From: CAYVMN01 sp964452575
GTDB lineage: Bacteria > Desulfobacterota > DSM-4660 > Desulfatiglandales > Desulfatiglandaceae
Assembly: GCA_964452575.1 (NCBI GenBank)
Contig: CAYVMN010000092.1
Coordinates: 1-17,601 of the forward strand
Direction of reading: 5' to 3'
DNA length: 17,601 nt
The position numbers and the translations under genes were made by a program. Shown piece by piece: positions 7,005-13,829 of the stretch; the first letter of the stretch is position 1; every line of letters begins with the position of its first letter. The notes beneath the pieces were generated by a model. That model was given only the letters and a program-made list of their open reading frames with translations. It was not told the DNA's origin and did not search any database.

Positions 7005-8147
7005 ATGACAGCCAGCGAAATTCTGGATATCCTGTGCAGCACCCTGCACATGACCGGGATATATAGTTTCCAGTACAAGATGGTCATCATGTGGGGTGTG
7101 GCCCTTTTCTTCATCTATCTGGCGATCGCAAAAAAATTCGAACCTCTCCTCCTCCTGCCCATAGGGTTTGGGATATTTATTGTCAACTTTCCCCTTGTTC
7201 CTTTGATGGGTTATACCCAGGGACATGCGGAGCTCATCCGCTTTTTTTACCACTATGGATTGGAATGGGAAGTCATGCCCTGCCTTATCTTTTTGGGCCT
7301 GGGGGCCATGACCGACTTCGGCCCCCTGATCGCCAATCCCAAAACCTTGCTGATAGGAGCCGGGGCACAACTGGGCGTATTCGTTACATTTACCGGGACA
7401 GTGCTGGCAGGCTTCACCCTCAAAGAGGCGGCCTCCGTCGGAATCATTGGAGGCGCCGAAGGCCCTACAACAATCTATCTCACACAGCTTTTGGCCCCGC
7501 AACTACTTGGTCCCAATGCCCTCGCGGCCTATTCCTATATGGCCATGGTCCCCCTCATCCAGCCCCCCATCATGCGGTTGATGACATCTGATAAGGAGCG
7601 TAGGATCCGGATGCGTCAGCTCAGGCCGGTCTCAAAACTGGAAAAGATGGTCTTTCCCCTGATCGGAGCAATCATCATCACCCTTTTGGTTCCATCCGTC
7701 ACTCCGCTTATGGGCATGTTCATGTTTGGGAATCTGATGAAAGAAAGTGGCGTTGTAGAACGACTGTCAAATGCGGCCCAGGGACCCCTGATGAACATTG
7801 TGACGATATTTTTGTGTCTCTCGATAGGGGCTACCATGCAGGCGGACAACTTCCTGAACTGGAAATCGCTTTTTATTTTCGGCCTCGGCCTGATCGATTT
7901 TATGGTCTGCACGGCAGGGGGCATCCTGACTGTCAAGATCATGAACCTTTTTCTCAAAGAGAAGATCAACCCGCTGATCGGTTCTGCAGGCGTTTCGGCC
8001 GTGCCCATGTCCGCACGTGTTTCCCAGGTCGAAGGGCAAAAATACGACAAGGGCAACTATCTCCTGATGCACGCCATGGCGCCCAACCTTGCAGGCGCCA
8101 TCGGGGCAGCAGCCGCCGCGGGAATGTTCATAGCCATGTTCGATTAG
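7005..8147 (+). CDS. Na+-translocating decarboxylase beta subunit (OadB/GcdB/MmdB family)
   Basis: The membrane subunit that decarboxylates carboxybiotin and exports Na+. At 380 residues, with many hydrophobic segments, it matches the shorter GcdB/MmdB members (Klebsiella OadB is longer at its N-terminus). Family signatures are present: MPCLIFLGLGAMTDFGPL (91-108), AAYSYMAMVPLIQPPIM (174-190), NPLIGSAGVSAVPMSARVSQ (322-341) and LLMHAMAPNLAG (353-364). Relative to Klebsiella OadB, Tyr229, Asn373, Ser382 and Arg389 are kept as Tyr178, Asn322, Ser331 and Arg338. The essential Asp203, however, is Glu152 here (GGAEGPT, codon GAA at 7458-7460). The decarboxylase alpha and biotin carrier genes lie nearby, so methylmalonyl-CoA is the likely substrate (inference). 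A small candidate gamma gene follows after 53 nt. The ribosome site is poor. Confidence 0.93.
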   Translation: MTASEILDILCSTLHMTGIYSFQYKMVIMWGVALFFIYLAIAKKFEPLLLLPIGFGIFIVNFPLVPLMGYTQGHAELIRFFYHYGLEWEVMPCLIFLGLGAMTDFGPLIANPKTLLIGAGAQLGVFVTFTGTVLAGFTLKEAASVGIIGGAEGPTTIYLTQLLAPQLLGPNALAAYSYMAMVPLIQPPIMRLMTSDKERRIRMRQLRPVSKLEKMVFPLIGAIIITLLVPSVTPLMGMFMFGNLMKESGVVERLSNAAQGPLMNIVTIFLCLSIGATMQADNFLNWKSLFIFGLGLIDFMVCTAGGILTVKIMNLFLKEKINPLIGSAGVSAVPMSARVSQVEGQKYDKGNYLLMHAMAPNLAGAIGAAAAAGMFIAMFD

Positions 8148-8200
8148 CAAATAGTTCCCGCCCAGCCTCCGGCTGAAAGGAAGGCCGGTAAGGACAAAAA

Positions 8201-8686
8201 ATGAGAAGTTACTTAACCTTATTCTTATTCTTGATTTTCATCTCTCCCGCATATTCCAGCGCTGAGGACTTCTTGGGGGCTCCTCTTCCGCCAGAGAGAG
8301 AAATCATTCAAGAAACCGACTCCCGACTCTCATTCAGAACCGATTTATCCCCTGATGCCGTTGCCAGTTTCTACAAGGAGGCGCTCATCAAGGACAAGGA
8401 CATAAAATTCCGTTATAAAAAGGATTCCACCTATATCGAAGACCATGGAAAATCAATGTGGCATTCCATAACTATCTCAAAGGGCGATGAGCACGGAGCT
8501 ACGGTGACCATCGTCAGAGATAACTGGACCTGGATTATTGGCACGCTCGTCCTTAGATACATAGGGGTTTTCGTGGTTCTGATGGTAATATGTTTGGCAT
8601 TGTCCCTTTCTGGACGCATCCTGCCCCGGATCATTAAGAAGATGGAGGCCAAAAGCACCGGCACCCAAAAAGGCCACCCTGGGTGA
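8201..8686 (+). CDS. exported, C-terminally anchored protein; possible decarboxylase gamma-like subunit
   Basis: 161 residues. Residues 1-21 form a signal peptide (MRSYLTLFLFLIFISPAYSS). Residues 22-110 form a small extracytoplasmic domain with SPDAVASFYKEAL, a pattern seen in small periplasmic folds. Residues 111-138 form one membrane helix (YIGVFVVLMVICLALSLSG), followed by a basic cytoplasmic tail (RILPRIIKKMEAK). OadG-type gamma subunits are small single-helix proteins encoded beside beta; the helix and basic flank here look similar, but the N-terminal periplasmic domain is not part of normal OadG. The position 53 nt after the beta gene, on the same strand and with a TAAGGA site, supports a shared operon. 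The gamma role is inference; it could be an unrelated anchored protein. Confidence 0.75.
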   Translation: MRSYLTLFLFLIFISPAYSSAEDFLGAPLPPEREIIQETDSRLSFRTDLSPDAVASFYKEALIKDKDIKFRYKKDSTYIEDHGKSMWHSITISKGDEHGATVTIVRDNWTWIIGTLVLRYIGVFVVLMVICLALSLSGRILPRIIKKMEAKSTGTQKGHPG

Positions 8687-8709
8687 CATTCATGGCAGGG
8701 GGGCTTTTT
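8667..8709. terminator. bidirectional terminator between converging genes
   Basis: AAAAAGGCC at 8667-8675 pairs, with one bulge, to GGGCTTTTT ending at 8709. An inner CACC/GGTG hairpin lies at 8675-8685. Both strands end in five T. It sits in the 26-bp gap between two converging stop codons and overlaps the end of the 161-residue gene. Confidence 0.4.
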
Positions 8710-8712
8710 CCT

Positions 8713-10263
8713 TCACAGGGGAATATTCCCGTGCCGCCTTGTGGGCAGGCTATCCCGCTTGTTCTTGAGCATCATCAGCGCCTTGATCAACTGCGGTCGC
8801 GTGTTTTCGGGAAAAATGATTTGATCGATATAGCCCAGTTCAGCAGCCTTGAAGGGACTGGCGAAGTTATTCCTGTACTCCTCAACCAACCTGTCCCTGG
8901 TGGCCTCCGGATCATCCGCCGTTTCGATTTTTTTCCTGAATATTATGTTAACCGCCCCTTCTGGCCCCATGACGGCGATCTCGGCGGTTGGATATGCGTA
9001 GTTGATGTCACCGTCATGGTGTTTGCTGGACATCACGTCATAGGCCCCTCCATAGGCCTTGCGGGTTACCACGGTAATCTTGGGAACCGTAGCCTCGCAG
9101 TAGGCATAGATGATCTTGGCCCCATGCTTTATTATGCCCCCATATTCCTGGTTGACTCCCGGCAAAAAGCCCGGGACATCCACAAATGTCCCCAGGGGGA
9201 CATTAAAGGCGTCACAGGTTCTGACAAACCTGGAACACTTCATGGAAGCGTCGATATCGAGGCAGCCCGCCAAGAATTTTGGCTGGTTGGCCACTATCCC
9301 GACTGGCATTCCATTTAGTCGTCCAAAGCCTACCACCATATTCTTTGCCCAGTGCCTGTGCACTTCCAGAAACAGATGATTATCCAGTACCGTGTGTATG
9401 ATCTCCCTTATATCGTAAGGAACCCTGGGATTGGTCGGGACCACTTTGTTAAGTGATTTATCTCTGCGTTCTGGATCATCAGTACATTCAACTGCCGGAG
9501 GCATTTCGCGAAAGTTCTGCGGCAGAAACCCAAGGATCTCCTTGACCCTGTCGAGGGCAGCCTGATCCGAGTCTTCTGCAAAATGAGCTACACCACTCTT
9601 GGTATTGTGGGTCATGGCCCCGCCTAATGCCTCGGGCGTCACCTCCTCGAAGGTAACCGCCTTTATCACCTGAGGGCCGGTTATAAACATGTTGCTTGTG
9701 TTTTTCACCATAATGGTGAAATCCGTAAGGGCAGGCGAATAGACAGCACCCCCTGCACACGGCCCCATGATGACCGATATCTGAGGGATTACGCCAGAGG
9801 CCCGCACATTCCTCTTGAATATCTCCCCATAGCTTCCGAGGCTCACGACCCCTTCCTGGATCCTGGCCCCTCCCGAGTCATTCAGCCCGATCATAGGGGC
9901 CCCGTTTTTAATGGCCAGATCCATGATCTTGCATACCTTTTCCCCGAACGGCCCGCTCAGGGAACCGCCGAAGACCGTGAAGTCCTGAGAAAAAATAAAT
10001 ACCTGTCTCCCATCTACGGTCCCGTATCCGGTAACCACTCCGTCGCCAGGGATCTTTTTCTTGTCCATGCCGAAGTCGTGGCATCGGTGGACCACGAATT
10101 TGTCCAATTCCTGGAAACTACCCGGGTCAAGAAGATAGTTAATCCTTTCCCTAGCCGTCATCTTCCCTTTGGCGTGTTGCCCATCGATGCGCTTCTGGCC
10201 ACCGCCCAGCTCAGCCTCAAGGTTTCTTCTCTCCAGCTCCTTGATCTTATCTTCGATGTCCAT
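8713..10263 (-). CDS. mmdA: methylmalonyl-CoA decarboxylase / acyl-CoA carboxyltransferase alpha subunit
   Basis: A 516-residue biotin-dependent carboxyltransferase of the crotonase-like double-domain family (PccB, MmdA). It moves the carboxyl group between methylmalonyl-CoA and carrier-bound biotin in the cytoplasm. The N-terminal half has DFTVFGGSLSGPFGEK (93-108) and the oxyanion-hole region GLNDSGGARIQEG (125-137), then MGPCAGGAVYSPA. The C-terminal half has DVPGFLPG and KAYGGAYDVMSSK. It ends in RRHGNIPL, the usual tail of this family. The start has GGAGGGG 6 nt upstream, and the biotin carrier gene is 36 nt upstream in the same direction. Together with the nearby beta subunit, this favours a sodium-pump decarboxylase over a plain propionyl-CoA carboxylase, since no biotin carboxylase gene is present. 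Running in the carboxylating direction cannot be excluded. Confidence 0.94.
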   Translation of the reverse strand: MDIEDKIKELERRNLEAELGGGQKRIDGQHAKGKMTARERINYLLDPGSFQELDKFVVHRCHDFGMDKKKIPGDGVVTGYGTVDGRQVFIFSQDFTVFGGSLSGPFGEKVCKIMDLAIKNGAPMIGLNDSGGARIQEGVVSLGSYGEIFKRNVRASGVIPQISVIMGPCAGGAVYSPALTDFTIMVKNTSNMFITGPQVIKAVTFEEVTPEALGGAMTHNTKSGVAHFAEDSDQAALDRVKEILGFLPQNFREMPPAVECTDDPERRDKSLNKVVPTNPRVPYDIREIIHTVLDNHLFLEVHRHWAKNMVVGFGRLNGMPVGIVANQPKFLAGCLDIDASMKCSRFVRTCDAFNVPLGTFVDVPGFLPGVNQEYGGIIKHGAKIIYAYCEATVPKITVVTRKAYGGAYDVMSSKHHDGDINYAYPTAEIAVMGPEGAVNIIFRKKIETADDPEATRDRLVEEYRNNFASPFKAAELGYIDQIIFPENTRPQLIKALMMLKNKRDSLPTRRHGNIPL

Positions 10264-10299
10264 TAAGGCCCCTCCATGGAAAGACTGATTTGATAAGGG

Positions 10300-10512
10300 C
10301 TACTCAATCACCACCAACACAGCCCCCGCTTCCACGGTGTCCCCCTTCTTGCATTTTACTTCTTTCACCGTACCCGAGGCCTCGGTAATCACGGGCAGTT
10401 CCATCTTCATGGCCTCAATCACTACCACCTCGTCGCCTTCATTTACCACATCGCCCGGCTTAACCTTTACTTCCCACACATTTCCGCCCATGGGAGCGGT
10501 AACTTCGTTCAT
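10300..10512 (-). CDS. stand-alone biotin carboxyl carrier protein
   Basis: 70 residues: one biotinyl domain and nothing else. The biotinylation site EAMKMELP places biotin on Lys36, and the symmetric beta-hairpin glycines (VKPGDVV at 18-24, KKGDTVEAG) are in place. It shuttles carboxybiotin between the alpha subunit encoded just downstream and the membrane beta subunit. MmdC- and GcdC-type carriers usually have a long Ala/Pro linker before this domain, which is absent here; 70-residue carriers of this minimal kind are known in other bacteria. The ATG has AAGGAGG 8 nt upstream. It is first in a two-gene minus-strand operon with mmdA. Confidence 0.93.
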   Translation of the reverse strand: MNEVTAPMGGNVWEVKVKPGDVVNEGDEVVVIEAMKMELPVITEASGTVKEVKCKKGDTVEAGAVLVVIE

Positions 10513-10587
10513 AGCATATCCCTCCTTCGTTAAATAGAATCATCAGAATCCCGGACTTCTCGTTTGAGCCCTCTGTCGGGAATCACC

Positions 10588-10812
10588 TCAAGTCATATCC
10601 AAATCCCCAGGCCTGACATCGAGCGAGACCCTTTCCTCTGGGCATTCTTTTGAGTGACGTCTTATATCATTCAGGATGGGCCGATTGTCAAGCACAATAT
10701 CCCGGAAGATTGTCTTCCAAGGGTGGATTGATTCCCATCGATCTGATGGGTCCAGGAGACAAACAGGTAACATCATGGGGCCCATGACCCATTTCTTGAC
10801 ACACCCATACAA
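10588..10812 (-). CDS. doubtful hypothetical ORF upstream of the biotin carrier gene
   Basis: A 74-codon minus-strand frame starting at a TTG, with internal ATG choices and no visible ribosome site. The middle part (HPWKTIFRDIVLDNRPILND) has believable protein composition and codon use like its neighbours, but I recognise no family. It may be a remnant or chance; it would also serve as the leader of the biotin carrier operon. No strong sigma-70 promoter for that operon was found here. Confidence 0.2.
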   Translation of the reverse strand: MYGCVKKWVMGPMMLPVCLLDPSDRWESIHPWKTIFRDIVLDNRPILNDIRRHSKECPEERVSLDVRPGDLDMT

Positions 10813-10825
10813 ATTATTTAATCTT

Positions 10826-10853
10826 TTGTAAATGCCTATTCAAACTATATAAA
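10826..10853 (+). promoter_or_regulatory. promoter candidate for pilC-pilS
   Basis: TTGTAA (10826-10831), a 16-nt spacer and TATAAA (10848-10853, five of six to consensus), about 40 nt before the chosen pilC start. The -35 box is poor. Confidence 0.35.
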
Positions 10854-10895
10854 TGGGCGTAATATTCGTTGATCGGGCGACCGAGGAAAAACACA

Positions 10896-12104
10896 ATGCC
10901 TGTCTATAAATGGGTTGCGGAGACAAGGAAGGGCAAGACCCTTAAGGGAGAGCTGGAGGCCGCTGATGAAAGGATGGCCAGGCTACAACTGAGACGTCGC
11001 AACCTTACGGTCAGAAAGATAAGGCCCAAACCAAAGGACCTCTTTGAGAATGTCTCGTTCATGCAAGCCAGGGTCAAAAAGAAGGAGCTGGTCATCTTTA
11101 CTAGGCAGTTTTCCACCATGATCGATGCAGGCCTCCCCCTTGTGCAGGGCCTCACCATTCTTGCAGACCAGACAGAAAATCCCACATTCAAGAATATCCT
11201 GCGAGAGGTGGTTCGTGATGTGGCAGCAGGGGCAAGCCTAGCCGAGTCATTGAAGAAACACCCAAAGGTATTTGACGATCTCTTCGTAAACCTGATCGCT
11301 GCCGGCGAGGCCGGGGGTATACTGGATACCATATTGCAGAGGCTTGCTGCCTATATCGAAAAGCTGGAGAAGATCAAGAGCCAGATCAAGAGCGCCATGA
11401 CCTACCCTATCATTGTAGTTGCTATCGCCGTCATAGTCATCTCAGTTATACTGGTCTTTGTGATACCGGTCTTTGAAGAGATGTTCGCAGGCTTCGGTTC
11501 TGCCCTCCCGGCGCCGACACAGTTGGTCGTGAACTTGAGCCGCTTTGTGAAAAGTAACTTTCACTACCTATTTGGAGCAATTGTCCTGCTCCTGGTCCTG
11601 ATCAACAGATACAAGAATACCAGGGGAGGAAAGAAAAGAATGGACGTTATGGCCCTGAAATTGCCCATTTTCGGATCCTTGATACAAAAGGTAGCCATAG
11701 CTAGGTTCGCAAGGACCTTGGGAACAATGATCAGTAGCGGCGTACCTATACTGGGTGCCCTTGATATCGTGGCCAAGACCTCGGGCAATGCCGTCCTTGA
11801 AGAAATCATCTACGAGGTGAGGTCCAGTATTGCCGAAGGGCAGAGCATTGCTGAACCGCTCTCTGAAAATGATATATTTCCCCGCATGGTAGTGCAGATG
11901 ATTTCCGTGGGCGAGGCAACAGGGGCGCTTGATAGCATGCTGGAGCGGATTGCCGACTTCTATGATGCCGAGGTTGACGCTGCAGTAGAGGGCCTCACTT
12001 CAATGCTTGAGCCCTTACTGATGCTTTTCCTCGGTGGGTCGATAGGCGGTTTGGTTATTGCGATGTATCTGCCAGTCTTCAAGATGGCCGCAGCGATGGG
12101 ATAA
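10896..12104 (+). CDS. pilC: type IV pilus / type II secretion inner-membrane platform protein
   Basis: 402 residues from the chosen ATG. It is the integral membrane platform that links pilin assembly to the cytoplasmic ATPases. The N-terminus VYKWVAETRKGKTLKGELEA is typical of PilC/GspF. Two T2SF domains follow, about 67-190 and 270-392, each with the repeated acidic motif (AAGEAGG near 135, SVGEATGAL near 337). Hydrophobic helices lie near 170-192, 222-238 and 373-394. I chose the ATG at 10896, with GAGG 9 nt upstream, over a TTG at 10869, because the family starts at MPVYKW or similar. The sensor kinase gene begins 5 nt after the stop, so the two are one operon. Pilus rather than secretion is favoured by the PilS-like neighbour; the pilB, pilT and pilin genes are not in this window. 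Confidence 0.93.
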   Translation: MPVYKWVAETRKGKTLKGELEAADERMARLQLRRRNLTVRKIRPKPKDLFENVSFMQARVKKKELVIFTRQFSTMIDAGLPLVQGLTILADQTENPTFKNILREVVRDVAAGASLAESLKKHPKVFDDLFVNLIAAGEAGGILDTILQRLAAYIEKLEKIKSQIKSAMTYPIIVVAIAVIVISVILVFVIPVFEEMFAGFGSALPAPTQLVVNLSRFVKSNFHYLFGAIVLLLVLINRYKNTRGGKKRMDVMALKLPIFGSLIQKVAIARFARTLGTMISSGVPILGALDIVAKTSGNAVLEEIIYEVRSSIAEGQSIAEPLSENDIFPRMVVQMISVGEATGALDSMLERIADFYDAEVDAAVEGLTSMLEPLLMLFLGGSIGGLVIAMYLPVFKMAAAMG

Positions 12105-12109
12105 GCAAC

Positions 12110-13807
12110 ATGAAGATGAATAGCTTAGGGCCGAAAATCCGCCAATCAGAAGTCTCCCGCCGTCTGCAGGCCCTTATGCTCCTGAGGGTTATAGTCGTGT
12201 CGCTCCTCTTGGGGGCACTGATATTCATCCAGGCAAAGGAGACTCAGACTTATTTCGGGCGTGTCCAGACTTACCATTACCTGCTCATTGCGACGGCATA
12301 CCTTGTTAGCTTCATTTATGCCGTTCTCCTTAGGTATCTCCCTAATAACATCCTTCAGGCCTATCTACAGCTATTCTCCGATACCTTTCTTATAACTGCC
12401 GTTATTTACTGTACCGGCGGAATTGATAGTATATTCTCATTTCTCTATATTTTGTCTATAATCAGCGGAAGCATCATTTTATACAGGAAAGGGGGCATGA
12501 TCATTGCTTCTGCCAGCAGCATACTTTACGGACTGTTACTGGATCTTCACTACTATGGGGTCATTTCTCCCCTGGCGACTCAGACCGTGTACCCCGAGAA
12601 GTACCAGAGTTCATATATCTTTTTCGTGATCCTGGCAAACATGGTTGGCTTCTACGTTTCAGCCTATCTCAGCAGTTTTCTCTCTGAGCAGGCAAGAAAA
12701 AGCCATGTGGAGCTGAAGGCAAAACAGATAGATCTTGACAAATTGGAGGCCCTGAATGAGAGCATCATTAACAGTATCACCTCAGCCCTTGTCGTCTTGG
12801 ACGGCCAGAATCATATCATCCTGTTCAATCCTGCCGCAGAAAACATCTTGGGCCAGAGGGCCAATCATCTATATGGCAGGCCAGTAACGGAAGTGTTCCC
12901 GATCCTGGGCACTTACCTGTCCCCCGAGAAACTCAAAGCGCTCTCGTCTGACAAAGATCAATCATTGTTCTCGGACTTGGTCTACCATGGGTCCGATCAC
13001 AGAACAATGCACCTGAGGCTCTCTGTCTCCCCCCTCTCCCTTTCATTGGGCAGTCAGGAGGGGAAGATCCTTGTCTTTCAGGACATAACGCTGATCAAGG
13101 AGGCTGAAGAGGAAATGAAAAGGGTCGAAGGACTGGCCACCATAGGTGAACTTGCCGCTGGAATAGCCCATGAGATCAAGAATCCCATGGCCTCCATCAG
13201 CGGCTCAATCGAAATGTTAAGGGAGAGCCTTGATAAAGACGCCGTAAACGGTCGGCTAATGGATATCGTATCGCGAGAAGTCAATCGGCTGAACAATTTG
13301 ATAAACGATTTCTTGCTTTTTGCGAGACCCAAGAAGGCGAATTTGATGAAATTCGATTTGGGCCAGTTGATTATGGAGTGTCTGGACCTTTTTCAGAAAA
13401 GCCACCGTTGGTCAGGAGGACTCACTGCCCATACAGATTTCCGTCATCCCATAAAGATAGAGTCGGACCCGGAGCAGATCAAACAGGTCTTGTGGAACCT
13501 CTTTTCAAACGCCGTTGAGGCAATGGGTGCTCAGGGTCGCCTATACGTAAGTTCAGAGATGGAACCGGGTATTTCCAAGGCAGGGAGCAATATGGTGAAG
13601 ATTGTCGTACGCGATACAGGCACTGGATTTGACAGAACAGAACTCTCCAGGATGTTTACCCCTTTCTTTACCACAAAGGAAAGGGGCTCTGGCCTGGGGA
13701 TGGCTATCGTCAAGCGAATAGTAGAAGGGCTTAAGGGAAAGGTCGTTGGCGACAATCACCCTGACGGGGGAGCCAGGGTTACCATATATCTCCCCATAAC
13801 CACATGA
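12110..13807 (+). CDS. pilS: PilS-like membrane sensor histidine kinase with PAS domain
   Basis: 565 residues. Six or so membrane helices occupy about 20-190. A PAS domain lies at roughly 215-330 (ALVVLDGQNHIILFNPAA). The kinase core follows: H-box IAHEIKNPMASISG with phospho-accepting His354, N-box LWNLFSNAVEA (461-471), G1 DTGTGFD (502-508), F-box FTPFFTTK and G2 GSGLGMAIV. This NtrB/PilS-type architecture normally phosphorylates a sigma-54-dependent response regulator such as PilR and so controls pilin transcription. The gene sits 5 nt after pilC, which supports the PilS name. However, no pilR-like gene follows: the next gene is a radical SAM protein. Naming it PilS is therefore inference from architecture and pilC. 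Confidence 0.88.
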   Translation: MKMNSLGPKIRQSEVSRRLQALMLLRVIVVSLLLGALIFIQAKETQTYFGRVQTYHYLLIATAYLVSFIYAVLLRYLPNNILQAYLQLFSDTFLITAVIYCTGGIDSIFSFLYILSIISGSIILYRKGGMIIASASSILYGLLLDLHYYGVISPLATQTVYPEKYQSSYIFFVILANMVGFYVSAYLSSFLSEQARKSHVELKAKQIDLDKLEALNESIINSITSALVVLDGQNHIILFNPAAENILGQRANHLYGRPVTEVFPILGTYLSPEKLKALSSDKDQSLFSDLVYHGSDHRTMHLRLSVSPLSLSLGSQEGKILVFQDITLIKEAEEEMKRVEGLATIGELAAGIAHEIKNPMASISGSIEMLRESLDKDAVNGRLMDIVSREVNRLNNLINDFLLFARPKKANLMKFDLGQLIMECLDLFQKSHRWSGGLTAHTDFRHPIKIESDPEQIKQVLWNLFSNAVEAMGAQGRLYVSSEMEPGISKAGSNMVKIVVRDTGTGFDRTELSRMFTPFFTTKERGSGLGMAIVKRIVEGLKGKVVGDNHPDGGARVTIYLPITT

Positions 13808-13829
13808 ATAAACCGTTGGAAGATCTATA

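Noticed and set aside
6933..7502. 189-codon minus-strand open frame
   Set aside because: Antisense to the conserved decarboxylase beta subunit; no family resemblance.
8713..10263. Carboxyltransferase as part of an ordinary propionyl-CoA or acetyl-CoA carboxylase
   Set aside because: No biotin carboxylase gene in the window, while a decarboxylase beta subunit lies next door; not fully excluded.
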